Positions 17,001 through 25,107 of a stretch of 64,000 bases of DNA are shown in pieces. The position numbers and the translations under genes were made by a program. Position 1 is the stretch's first letter. Every line of letters starts with the position of its first letter. The stretch is from contig NZ_LS483470.1 of NCBI RefSeq assembly GCF_900478135.1, forward strand, positions 3,247,001-3,311,000, in the 5' to 3' direction. The notes under the pieces were generated by a model that saw nothing but the letters and a program-made list of their open reading frames with translations, had not been told where the DNA came from and did no database searches. Source of the DNA: Leminorella richardii. Lineage in GTDB: Bacteria > Pseudomonadota > Gammaproteobacteria > Enterobacterales > Enterobacteriaceae.

Positions 17001-17848
17001 TCGCCGGTTAAGGCAACAATGCCTTCAGGAGCGTTAACCTTCAGCGACAGGATCTGTACGTGAGCCTCTTTGGTTACGGCATTCAGCTCAAGGCGGTCGA
17101 TTTGTAAAGGCGCGCTCCCCGTTAACCTTATATCTTCCCCGACAAGGCTTGGCAGCGAGAAATCCATCGGCAGGATCACTTCCGGTAGCGATGCCAGCAG
17201 AGGCTCGCTGAACAGCGCCTTCAGCGCGTCACCAGTCGTTTGTGTTGGCTGTGCGGGCTGCTCAACGGCACCCTGCGGTGCAGAAGGCAGATCGACGATC
17301 GCTTGACGTATATTCGTCGGCCAAATATCAATCTGGCGCTTTTGCCAGCTCGCTGCCGTGCGAAACTCACCTACGGCGATAGTAATGTCATCCACCGCAA
17401 CGTTAACGTTGGTTAGCCTAAGCAGGTTCAACTCAATGGGGTAAGGCGTCTGAATGTCCGTAACGGGCGCACTGGGAGTAACCTCAACCTCTGGCGTTTC
17501 TGATACAGGCAGGCTGGCAGTGTCTATCTTGACGTTCGCGCCGTCGGCCGTCACTGCGTTAACACAGATTCGGCCGTCAGTAATACAGCCAAAATTAATA
17601 GAAAGGTGGAAAGTGTCAACGCCAACCGCCACACCGGGCATCTCATAGCCCACCTGTGTTAACGTGAGGTCGCGAAGCCCGCCTTTCACCCCACCAATGG
17701 ACAGGCCGGGAACGACCTTAGGGAGTTGGCCCAGTGTGAACTGTAAACCGGTTTGCGTACCGAGCAGAAAGGCCAGCGCGGCCACCAGCAGGATAACCAC
17801 CAGCAATAGGCCAATCAGCGTACGTTTTATCCATTTTTTCAGGTTCAT
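14084..17848 (-). CDS. tamB: Translocation and assembly module subunit TamB
   Basis: TamB is a very long inner-membrane-anchored periplasmic protein that works with TamA in assembling outer-membrane proteins, including autotransporters, and in lipid transport to the outer membrane. The 1254 residues match the family (E. coli 1259). A single N-terminal membrane anchor (residues ~10-30) is followed by long repetitive beta-rich sequence. The conserved C-terminal DUF490 region includes SGQFRAYGQDLIIRKGVIQF and VSGYIMPGLQVKYGVGIFDS. Its ATG overlaps the tamA stop by 4 bp. Confidence 0.96.
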   Translation of the reverse strand: MNLKKWIKRTLIGLLLVVILLVAALAFLLGTQTGLQFTLGQLPKVVPGLSIGGVKGGLRDLTLTQVGYEMPGVAVGVDTFHLSINFGCITDGRICVNAVTADGANVKIDTASLPVSETPEVEVTPSAPVTDIQTPYPIELNLLRLTNVNVAVDDITIAVGEFRTAASWQKRQIDIWPTNIRQAIVDLPSAPQGAVEQPAQPTQTTGDALKALFSEPLLASLPEVILPMDFSLPSLVGEDIRLTGSAPLQIDRLELNAVTKEAHVQILSLKVNAPEGIVALTGDATMSERWPVNLTLNATVNEPTLKGEKVKLLLGGEVTGQLTVDLNASGPVGATLKGETSLATAGLPVSLTLESSKVQWPLSGKGDYRVNNTRLRLTGSALDYALSLRASVEGTDIPPADLLVDGKGNERAFTLSRLRLSALQGKAEVNGVADWSNAVSWRAQLNVDGINTAKQWPEWPATLNGKASTKGSLYGGSWQLEVPEIDLNGQVKQNRLSIQGALKGNDSGQWSIPSFTLALGPNSVKAKGELAKIWNLDADINAPKLTGMLPGLSGTAKGNLRLRGSAKAPQLLADLTANGLGWQDMHIGNVALNGDVTSAAQIKGTLSLKVKELKQGDMRISQLALDANGNESQHQLHLNVNGEPVSGALTLSGSFNRASESWKGTLSSTRFMTPVGEWRPSQDVALGYRNAQQTASIGAHCWRNPNAEICIPKTIEAGPSGKASIVLNRFDLAMLAPMLGSETKAKGVFTGNADVSWSAGGGMPQAKVALKGNGVSVNQMVSGRWMPIAFNTLTLDAQARGNRAELNWLMSLANNGSLSGKVQVSDPQGARGLSGQVSINNVSLALLQPVLQKKEQAEGMLNADLKLAGTAQSPRILGRLALDRLRLNTQWTPVVVKEGQLVMNFNGTSSDLNGTIQTEKGSLALGGSADWRRPEAWRAAITAKGDRIRISMPPTVSLDVSPDIVFEATPSLLTLNGSVSIPWARIVVEEVPATATGVSSDEVMLDNSRQPIQTKTASIPINSNLTIHIGNNVAINAFGLKARLQGDLKVAQDKKGLGLNGQVNIPSGQFRAYGQDLIIRKGVIQFAGPADQPLLNLEAIRNPESTENDVTAGVRVTGLASEPKVEIFSDPAMSQQAALSYLLRGQGLDSGGGDSDMMTSMLIGMGVAKSGKLVGQIGEAFGVKNLSLDTQGVGDSSSVVVSGYIMPGLQVKYGVGIFDSLATLTLRYRLMPRLYLEAVSGIDQALDVLYQFEF

Positions 17849-19596
17849 AGCTCTGGCCCCAATCCGATATAAAACTGCATACCGCTTTCGTCCTTATCGC
17901 CAATCGGTGCGGCAATATCAAACTTGATAGGACCGATCGGCGAAGCCCAGCGCACGCCAACGCCAGCACCCTTTTTAAACTTGTAGTCATCGATCTTGTT
18001 CACGGCGTCACCGCCGTCGGCAAACGCCGCGCCCCACCAGTTGCCCGTCACGTTATACTGATACTCCAGCGAGCCGGTCGCCATCTTTGAGGCGCCGGTC
18101 AGTTTGCCGTCGCTGTCTTCGGGCGAAACGGACTTGTACTTATAGCCGCGGATGCTGCGATCGCCACCGGCAAAAAAGCGCAGGGACGGCGGCACTTTGG
18201 TGAAGTCGCCGGTTTCAATCCACCCGATGTTTCCTCGGGCAATAAAGCGGTGACTGTCATTCTTACCCAAAGAACGGATCCAAACGTTCTGCGCCTGAGT
18301 GACGGTGAAGTTAACGTCCGAGCCCCAAATCGTGTTCGATACGTCAACGGAGTAGCGCTGGCTGTCTCCCCATGAGGGCATCACGCCGCCGCGCTGCCGC
18401 GTACGGTTCACGCTAACGCCGGGGTACAGCAGCATAGTGGTATTGGTGACATCGGCCTGAGTAAAGTCGTCCACGCTCCAGCGCAGGTTGACTGAGCGCT
18501 GCCAGCCGCTGGAAAGATCCCAGTAGCGCGCCACGTTCATTGTTCCGGTACTGGACTTGGTGTCGTTTTGATCTTCATGCTTATAGCCCGCCTGCAATAG
18601 GTAATACTGTTCAAGAGGACTTTTCAGGAGAGGAATTTTATAAGAGAAATCAAGGCTCTGCTCCGGCGCCGAGAGGTTAACGCTGGTTTCCAGACTGTGC
18701 CCGCGATCGTTAATCCACGGCTTCTTCCAGTTAGCCTTCACTCTGGGGCCAATATCCGTGGAGTAGCCGCCGCCAAGCTCAATCACATTCTGGCTGCGGG
18801 GCGCCAGTACGCCCTCCAGCGGCAAAAGTTTATCGCCGTAAACATGCTCAAAGTCGGGGGAAACCACCACGCTGGTAAACCAGTTAGTGGACGAAAGGCG
18901 ACGGTTCAGCTCAGACAGCTGTGCAGAGGTGTAGTACTCCCCCTCTTTAAACGGGATCAGGTTTTGCAGGTAGTCGTCGCGAATTTGCGAGCCGGTAAAG
19001 GTGACTTTGCCAAAACGGTAGCGGTCACCGCTGTCAAAATCGATGTCCCAAAAGGCCTGATGCAGATCCTGCGCAACGCCAAGCTGGCTGTGTTCAATGC
19101 TGGCGTCGAAATATCCGCGGCGAATGGCCAAACCGGTCAGCGAGCCCTTAAAGCTGTCATAGGTGCCGTGATCCAAAACCGTTCCCTTGGCGGGAATACC
19201 TGTTTTCAACAGCTCCGTGTAGGCGTCGTCTTTTAGCGCCTGTCCGGTAATCACAACGTTCGTCTCTTCGATTTTAACCGGCTCGCCGGGGTTTACCGTC
19301 GCCGTCAGCACCGGCGTTAAACCCAGCGCCGAAGGCTTCACGTCAAATTTGATTTCCGGCTGGTAGTAGCCCTTCGCCCGCAGCCCCTTTTTAATCGCCT
19401 CTTCCACTTGGCGGGTAAAGCGAGGGCTCTCCGACATTTCACTTTCCGGAATGGCGGCCAGAAGCGCGTCAACGTTATCTTTCAGTTCACCGCTAAGCCC
19501 CTCAACTGCCAAACTGACCTCTGCCGCTTTGGTCGAGAGCGTCAGAACCAAAGGCGACAACAGCAGGAAAAAAAATCTGTATCGAGATCGTGACAC
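17845..19596 (-). CDS. tamA: Translocation and assembly module subunit TamA (Omp85 family)
   Basis: The protein is a 583-residue outer-membrane Omp85-family barrel. A signal peptide ends near STKAAEV, three POTRA-like domains span residues ~24-265, and a 16-strand barrel follows. The L6 lid motif is visible as RFFAGGDRSIRGYKY. The C-terminus ends in the alternating-hydrophobic IGLGPEL strand. The start is GTG at 19596 with AGGAG five bases upstream. It heads the tamA-tamB-ytfP operon and is divergent from msrA, as in E. coli. Confidence 0.95.
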   Translation of the reverse strand: MSRSRYRFFFLLLSPLVLTLSTKAAEVSLAVEGLSGELKDNVDALLAAIPESEMSESPRFTRQVEEAIKKGLRAKGYYQPEIKFDVKPSALGLTPVLTATVNPGEPVKIEETNVVITGQALKDDAYTELLKTGIPAKGTVLDHGTYDSFKGSLTGLAIRRGYFDASIEHSQLGVAQDLHQAFWDIDFDSGDRYRFGKVTFTGSQIRDDYLQNLIPFKEGEYYTSAQLSELNRRLSSTNWFTSVVVSPDFEHVYGDKLLPLEGVLAPRSQNVIELGGGYSTDIGPRVKANWKKPWINDRGHSLETSVNLSAPEQSLDFSYKIPLLKSPLEQYYLLQAGYKHEDQNDTKSSTGTMNVARYWDLSSGWQRSVNLRWSVDDFTQADVTNTTMLLYPGVSVNRTRQRGGVMPSWGDSQRYSVDVSNTIWGSDVNFTVTQAQNVWIRSLGKNDSHRFIARGNIGWIETGDFTKVPPSLRFFAGGDRSIRGYKYKSVSPEDSDGKLTGASKMATGSLEYQYNVTGNWWGAAFADGGDAVNKIDDYKFKKGAGVGVRWASPIGPIKFDIAAPIGDKDESGMQFYIGLGPEL

Positions 19597-19878
19597 ACGG
19601 GCTCCTAAAATTATTCGTTAGGTCGACTACAATTAACCGATAATCAGGGTCAAACCGTGACGCTCTGTTAAGGCTTTGTCATGTACTCGAAATCATTCAA
19701 GTGCAGGTTTGGCAGCAAGTAAGAAAAACCCTAAGCGCACAGCGCGCGACAAAATCAGGGTTATTGAGCGCAGCCAACGAACCTGCAATGTAAAATATGA
19801 TGTGTATATTGTCGGCAAAGATCCCAAGAGATACAACACGCTTAACCCTATCTTGACAAAAACATGTGGGAGTTTTTT

Positions 19879-20517
19879 ATGACAACGGTAAATTCCGACG
19901 CGTTTATTCAGCCGGAGAACCCGCTGGAAGGGCGTTCACGACCGATGCCCGTCAGCCTTAGGCATCGGGTTCTGCACGCCTCAATGAGCGAAGTGCCGAA
20001 CGGCATGGAAGTGGCGCTTTTCGCTATGGGGTGCTTCTGGGGCGCTGAGCGCCTGTTCTGGCAGCAGCCCGGCGTATACAGCACCGCCGTGGGCTACAGC
20101 GGTGGTGTAACGCCTAACCCAAACTATCGAGAAGTGTGTAGCGGTAAAACCGGCCATGCAGAAGTGGTTCGCATCGTTTTTGACCCTACCGTTCTGCCCT
20201 ATTCCCATCTTTTACAGCTGTTTTGGGAAAACCACGACCCCGCACAGGGAATGCGACAGGGTAATGATATTGGCACTCAGTACCGTTCGGCTATTTATGC
20301 CATCACGAACGCCCAGCTTGAGCAGGCTCGCGCCAGCAGAGCGGCCTTTATCGCCGCGATGCGTAAAGCGGGAGATCTTCGCCAAGTCACAACAGAAATT
20401 GTCACAGCTAAACCGTTCTACTTTGCAGAAGAAGATCATCAGCAGTACTTAGACAAAAACCCCAACGGATACTGCAATCTTGGCGGTATCGGCGTATGCC
20501 TGCCACCGCCGGCCTGA
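19879..20517 (+). CDS. msrA: Peptide methionine sulfoxide reductase MsrA
   Basis: MsrA repairs methionine-S-sulfoxide in proteins. The 212-residue form matches E. coli. The catalytic cysteine is C52 in GCFWGAE; the resolving cysteines C199 and C207 are in the C-terminal GYCNLGGIGVC tail. I chose the ATG at 19879 because GGGAG lies six bases upstream and the protein then begins MTTVNSDAF. It is divergent from tamA; the 280-bp gap carries both promoters. Confidence 0.96.
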   Translation: MTTVNSDAFIQPENPLEGRSRPMPVSLRHRVLHASMSEVPNGMEVALFAMGCFWGAERLFWQQPGVYSTAVGYSGGVTPNPNYREVCSGKTGHAEVVRIVFDPTVLPYSHLLQLFWENHDPAQGMRQGNDIGTQYRSAIYAITNAQLEQARASRAAFIAAMRKAGDLRQVTTEIVTAKPFYFAEEDHQQYLDKNPNGYCNLGGIGVCLPPPA

Positions 20518-20692
20518 CGCAGGTTTTCACGGAAATCGGGGGAGTTTAAAGAAATAGGACAAGCGTTAAGCAGCTGTTATACTTGTTATTCAGCGCGGGC
20601 AAGGGTCTGTAAGAGCAAAAGCCCGCCGCTCTTTAACGCTTTTCAAGCGCCCTGTGTCAGACTCCATTTCCAGCACATTTGCGGATAGTTTT

Positions 20693-22027
20693 ATGTTAAA
20701 CAGTTTATTACAGATCGTTTTGCTGATCGCCGTCAGCGCGTTTTTCTCGGTCTCGGAGATAGCCCTTGCCGCTTCGAGAAAAATAAAGCTGAAAATGATG
20801 GCGGATGAAGGCAACATCAACGCGCAGCGCGTTTTACAGCTTCAGGAAACGCCGGGCGTATTTTTTACCGTAGTGCAAATCGGCGTCAACGCTGTCGCCA
20901 TTTTAGGCGGGATCGTCGGCGATTCGGTTTTTACCCCCTATTTAGCCGAGTTTTTCAGTAAATTTGTACAGCCAGAGGTTGCAAAGCAAATTGGCTTTAT
21001 TATCTCTTTCTCCTTTGTTACTTCCATGTTCATTCTGTTTGCTGACCTGGCGCCAAAACGCATTGGCATGACGTCTCCGGAGGCGGTTGCCGTTCGGATT
21101 ATCAATCCAATGCGCTTATGCATCATTCTGTTCCGCCCTCTGGTTTGGCTGTTTAACGGATTGGCGACGCTGATTTTCCGGCTGTTTAAGCTGCCGCTGG
21201 TGCGCAACGACAACATCACCTCTGATGACGTCTATGCCGTATTTGAGGCTGGAGCCTTGGCAGGCGCGCTGCGCAAGCAGGAACACGAACTGATCGAAAA
21301 CGTGTTTGAGCTGGAGTCGCGCAACGTGCCCTCAGCCATGACGCCCCGCGAGCAGGTTATTTTCTTTCAGCTCGACGAGCAGGAAGAGGACATAAAAGAA
21401 AAAATCTCCAGCTATCCACACTCCAAGTTTCTGGTTTGTAGCGACTCTATCGACCACGTCGTCGGCTATGTCGACTCAAAAGACCTGCTGATTCGAGTGC
21501 TCAAGAATGAAAATCTGACCCTTAAGGGCGGAGTACAAATCCACACGCCCCTGATCATTCCTGACACGTTGACTCTGTCAGAAACGCTGGAAAGCTTCCG
21601 CAGCGCCGGTGAAGACTTCGCGGTTATCCTCAACGAGTACGCGCTGGTTGTCGGCATTATTACCCTTAAAGACGTGATGACCACCCTGATGGGCGACCTT
21701 GTCGGCGCCGGTCAGGAAGAGCAGATCGTCGCACGCGATGAAAACTCTTGGCTTATCGATGGCGTAACGCCTATTGATGACGTTATCCGCGTGCTGTCCA
21801 TTGACGAGTTCCCACGCGCCGAGAACTACGAGACGATCGGCGGCTTTATGATGTACATGCTGAGAAAAATCCCTAAGCGTACCGACTCTGTCAAGTTTGC
21901 TGGCTACAAGTTTGAAGTTGTAGATATCGACAGCTACAAGATCGACCAGCTGCTGGTCACCCGCATTGTTGAAACGCCGATTCAGGAAAACGCGAAAGGA
22001 ACGCAGGAAAGCGGAGAAGAAAACTAG
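20693..22027 (+). CDS. paeA: HlyC/CorC-family membrane protein YtfL (PaeA polyamine exporter)
   Basis: The 444-residue protein has an N-terminal DUF21 (CNNM-like) membrane domain with about four spans (residues 1-150), a CBS-domain pair (MTPREQVIFF to ~330) and a C-terminal CorC/HlyC domain. In E. coli and Salmonella YtfL, renamed PaeA, protects against cadaverine and putrescine, probably by export; that role is taken from the literature. The ATG at 20693 matches the E. coli start MLNS; a GTG 39 bp upstream would add a non-conserved extension. The msrA-ytfL-ytfK order is conserved. Confidence 0.92.
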   Translation: MLNSLLQIVLLIAVSAFFSVSEIALAASRKIKLKMMADEGNINAQRVLQLQETPGVFFTVVQIGVNAVAILGGIVGDSVFTPYLAEFFSKFVQPEVAKQIGFIISFSFVTSMFILFADLAPKRIGMTSPEAVAVRIINPMRLCIILFRPLVWLFNGLATLIFRLFKLPLVRNDNITSDDVYAVFEAGALAGALRKQEHELIENVFELESRNVPSAMTPREQVIFFQLDEQEEDIKEKISSYPHSKFLVCSDSIDHVVGYVDSKDLLIRVLKNENLTLKGGVQIHTPLIIPDTLTLSETLESFRSAGEDFAVILNEYALVVGIITLKDVMTTLMGDLVGAGQEEQIVARDENSWLIDGVTPIDDVIRVLSIDEFPRAENYETIGGFMMYMLRKIPKRTDSVKFAGYKFEVVDIDSYKIDQLLVTRIVETPIQENAKGTQESGEEN

Positions 22028-22056
22028 CCGTAAGCGGCTGCCGGAGCCTAAAAAGC

Positions 22057-22079
22057 AAAAAGGCCATCTTTCGATGGCC
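22057..22079 (-). terminator. Terminator hairpin between ytfL and ytfK
   Basis: GGCCATC (22062-22068) / GATGGCC (22073-22079) is preceded on the left by A-runs, giving a T-tract on the minus strand (downstream of ytfK). A second stem CGGTAGCC (22115-22122) / GGCTACCG (22133-22140) lies just beyond the ytfK stop but lacks a good T-tract. Confidence 0.65.
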
Positions 22080-22146
22080 ATCGGCATTTACATGTAACAA
22101 ATGTAATTTAACGACGGTAGCCACTTACTTCTGGCTACCGGGAAAA

Positions 22147-22353
22147 TCAGGCAAACTCAGCGCGCAGCTCTAAGACTTCCCGATTCACCTCTGACATCAC
22201 GTTAAAATGAAGCTTATCGCACACCTTTGGAAGTAGAATTTTCCCCATATCAAACTCAAACGCACCAATACCTTTGATGTAGAGCCTGCCGCGGAAGAGC
22301 GTCTTCACGTATAGCGCAACCCTCTGAGGATTGTAGCTAGGGAAGATTTTCAT
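22147..22353 (-). CDS. ytfK: YtfK (DUF1107), SpoT-stimulating small protein
   Basis: The 68-residue product matches E. coli YtfK in length and sequence (MKIFPSYNPQRVALYVK, FRGRLYIKGIGAFEFDMGKI). In E. coli YtfK promotes SpoT-dependent (p)ppGpp accumulation during phosphate and fatty-acid starvation. ATG is preceded by GGAGGACATGA. It has its own 245-bp upstream region, which fits stress-regulated expression, although I could not identify a specific operator. Confidence 0.95.
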   Translation of the reverse strand: MKIFPSYNPQRVALYVKTLFRGRLYIKGIGAFEFDMGKILLPKVCDKLHFNVMSEVNREVLELRAEFA

Positions 22354-22599
22354 TTCATGTCCTCCATCGTTATTTTCAAGACCAACGCATATAGCACGGC
22401 CACGTGAATAACTTTTTAGCGTGGCGCTCGCTATTCACCTTAGTAAACACGACTTAGAGTGATACGCCTAACCTCTTTAATCTTATTTACACTCATTACG
22501 GAAACGTCAAGAAGCGTTCCTATACCCTATAAGTATAGGTTACACACTAATAATAATCGAATAAATGCCTGTAAATTGTGACATCGTCGTTATTTATAG

Positions 22600-23379
22600 C
22601 TAATGTTTCCAGAGTTTGTCTTCGTCAACGGAAACGTAAAAACCGGGATTGAGAAACGACTCCTCTGGTGCATAATTAAGCGGAATATCCTGCCAGTTAT
22701 TCACCTGTAACCCTACCGCCCGAACGATGGCGTGGCCTGCTGCCGTATCCCAAATGTTCGTCGGCCCAAAGCGTGGGTAAAGCTGTGCACTGCCTTCTGC
22801 CACTAGACAAAATTTTAGCGATGAGCCTACCGCTGTCGTTTCGTAATCCCCCAGCGAATCTAGAAACGCCGTCAGCTGTTCATCCTGATGGGAACGGCTG
22901 CACACCACCTTTGGCGGATTGGCCGACTGAGGGCTGATTTCGCGGCGCAGGCCGTCTTTTTCCTTCCAGGCTTTTTGCGCTTCTGCCGCGTACAGCACTT
23001 TAAGCGCAGGCGCATACACCACCCCCATCACCGGCTCACCGTCTTCTATCAGGGCGATATTGACGGTAAATTCATCGTTGCGGGCAAGAAACTCTTTCGT
23101 TCCGTCCAGCGGATCCACCAGCCAGTAGCGGTTCCATTTGCGCCTGACTTGCCACTCTTGAGGAGACTCTTCAGACAGCACCGGAATATTTGGCGTGAGC
23201 AGCGCCAGCCCTTCTACTATCACTCTGTGCGCCGCCAGATCGGCAGCGGTGACAGGTGAGCTGTCAGACTTTGTGCTGACGTCCAGCGGCGCTTTATTGC
23301 GATAGACGGCCATGATGGCATCTCCAGCACGGCGCGACAGCGTACAAATGGCTTCCAGAGTGGGGGATAAGTGTGGCAT
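22600..23379 (-). CDS. cysQ: 3'(2'),5'-bisphosphate nucleotidase CysQ
   Basis: CysQ hydrolyses 3'-phosphoadenosine 5'-phosphate, a by-product of sulfate assimilation. The 259 residues include the lithium-sensitive phosphatase motifs: LSEE (metal-binding Glu), VDPLDGTKEFLARNDEFTVN and the C-terminal WDTAAGHAIVRA. It is about 13 residues longer than E. coli CysQ at the two ends. It is divergent from the DcuC-like gene. Confidence 0.94.
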   Translation of the reverse strand: MPHLSPTLEAICTLSRRAGDAIMAVYRNKAPLDVSTKSDSSPVTAADLAAHRVIVEGLALLTPNIPVLSEESPQEWQVRRKWNRYWLVDPLDGTKEFLARNDEFTVNIALIEDGEPVMGVVYAPALKVLYAAEAQKAWKEKDGLRREISPQSANPPKVVCSRSHQDEQLTAFLDSLGDYETTAVGSSLKFCLVAEGSAQLYPRFGPTNIWDTAAGHAIVRAVGLQVNNWQDIPLNYAPEESFLNPGFYVSVDEDKLWKH

Positions 23380-23754
23380 CGACGTTCTCTCTTAACTCAT
23401 TGCATTGCCTATCAGGGTAGCGCTTTTTCCCACAATAACCAGTACTTCCATCCCGTTATTGACCGAATTTGCGCTGTGAACCGATTTTTCTTTTTGTGGT
23501 GCAAAAGTAGCTCTCGCTAGCACTGCCCATTGCTTTCAGATGCATTAATTACAAAACAAAGTGATCAACATAACAAACTGTATATTTCTTTATTGTTTGT
23601 AAAAACACTCCAGCATATAACGACAGCCAGACGCTTTTTAAATTCTGTTCAGGGTAAACGGATCCATCAACAACCTTTCGGCTCAAAAAGCCATGAACAC
23701 TGACCGCTAGCCGCTGACGACTTACCGCTTAATGACATGGAGAGTAAGAACACT
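23380..23754. other. Divergent promoter region cysQ / DcuC-like gene
   Basis: These 375 bp between divergent genes are non-coding. They hold an A+T-rich core around 23550-23600. A sequence resembling half of a CRP/FNR site (AAAGTGATCAACATAACA, ~23559-23576) would fit an anaerobically controlled dicarboxylate carrier, but it is too degenerate to call. Confidence 0.35.
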
Positions 23755-25059
23755 ATGATAGAAATTATCGCCCTGCTGATTGTCGCCGTTACCGTTTATC
23801 TGCTGATAAAGCAGTATGAGACGCGCATGGTGCTGATAGGTTCCGGCCTACTGATGTGCCTGGTTGCGCTAAGCCCTATGACGGGCTTTGAGGCGTTTGC
23901 CAAAAGCATGACCTCAACCAGCCTGATTCAGGCTATTTGCGCCAGCATGGGCTTTGCCTACGTCATGAAGTACACCACCTGCGACATGCATCTGGTTAAA
24001 GCCTTAACGGGGATGATGAGCCGACTGGGCTTTTTTCTCATTCCCGCCACTGTGCTGATGACCTACTTTATCAATATTGCCATCCCCTCAGCGGCGGGCT
24101 GTTCAGCCGCCGTTGGCGCAACGCTGATCCCGCTACTTGTTGGTTCACGGGTTCATCCGGCCATTGCCGGTGCGGCTATCCTTAGCGGCACGATTGGCTC
24201 TCTATTAAGCCCCGGCCTCTCCCATAACGCCTTCGTGTCTAACCTGTATAACGAAATCATGGTGGGAACAGAAGGCTTCACAAAAATGGAGATTGTCGAT
24301 CTGATCCGATACCACGCACCGTACAGCATCGCGCTGGGCATTATTGGCGCAGTGTCTCTTTCCATCGTTGCTCTGGTGCGTAAAGAGTACCGCATTCAGC
24401 TGGCAGAGGGAGCTGCGAGCGCAGGCGAGGTCAAAGAGAAGGATGAGGTACGCACCAACTATCTCTACGCAACTGCACCGTTTATTCCGCTGGTTCTGCT
24501 GCTTATTGCCAGCACTACAACCTGGTTTGGTAGCGTAAAAATGACCGTACCCGCGGCGATGCTCATCGGCGTTATCTATTCGCTGCTGATTACCCGCCGC
24601 AGCCCTATTTCCATGACCAAAGAGTTTTTCAAAGGCATGGGCAATGCCTACAGCGACGTGCTGGGCATTATCATCGCTGCATCAGTATTTGCCGCCGGGC
24701 TTAACGCCTCTGGCTTAATTAACAGCTTTATCTATTTTCTGACCCATCACCCAGAGCTGGCCCGCTGGGGAGGCACGGTAGGCCCGTTCCTGATGGGCGT
24801 CCTGACTGGCTCGGGTGACGCGGCTTCGCTGGCCTTTAACGACACCGTGACGCGCCACGCCATGGAATTTGGCTACACCATCCCCGACCTGGGCATGGCC
24901 TCAACCATGAGCGGCGCACTTGGGCGCACGGTATCGCCCGTGTCCGGCGTGGCCATCGTCTGTGCCGGTATCGCCGCCATTAACCCAATAGAGCTCGTCA
25001 AGCGCACCGCGCCGGGCGTGGTGGTCTCTCTGCTCTTTGTTGCGCTGGTTATGCTCTAG
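23755..25059 (+). CDS. DcuC-family C4-dicarboxylate / organic-anion carrier
   Basis: The 434-residue protein has 11-12 predicted membrane segments. It has the two-half DcuC layout with hallmark loops such as NIAIPSAAGCSAAVGATLIP, VLTGSGDAASLAFND and GRTVSPVSGVAIVCAGIAAI. E. coli DcuC is an anaerobic succinate efflux carrier. I prefer the second ATG (23755), since the first at 23737 has no ribosome-binding site. The next gene, 48 bp downstream, is an AbgA-like amidase, which suggests the substrate may be an amidated or aminoacylated carboxylate rather than succinate; that is inference. Confidence 0.8.
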   Translation: MIEIIALLIVAVTVYLLIKQYETRMVLIGSGLLMCLVALSPMTGFEAFAKSMTSTSLIQAICASMGFAYVMKYTTCDMHLVKALTGMMSRLGFFLIPATVLMTYFINIAIPSAAGCSAAVGATLIPLLVGSRVHPAIAGAAILSGTIGSLLSPGLSHNAFVSNLYNEIMVGTEGFTKMEIVDLIRYHAPYSIALGIIGAVSLSIVALVRKEYRIQLAEGAASAGEVKEKDEVRTNYLYATAPFIPLVLLLIASTTTWFGSVKMTVPAAMLIGVIYSLLITRRSPISMTKEFFKGMGNAYSDVLGIIIAASVFAAGLNASGLINSFIYFLTHHPELARWGGTVGPFLMGVLTGSGDAASLAFNDTVTRHAMEFGYTIPDLGMASTMSGALGRTVSPVSGVAIVCAGIAAINPIELVKRTAPGVVVSLLFVALVML

Positions 25060-25107
25060 GCCAGCGCGGCGGACAACTTTGATAAATGACCAATAAGGAA
25101 ATGCACT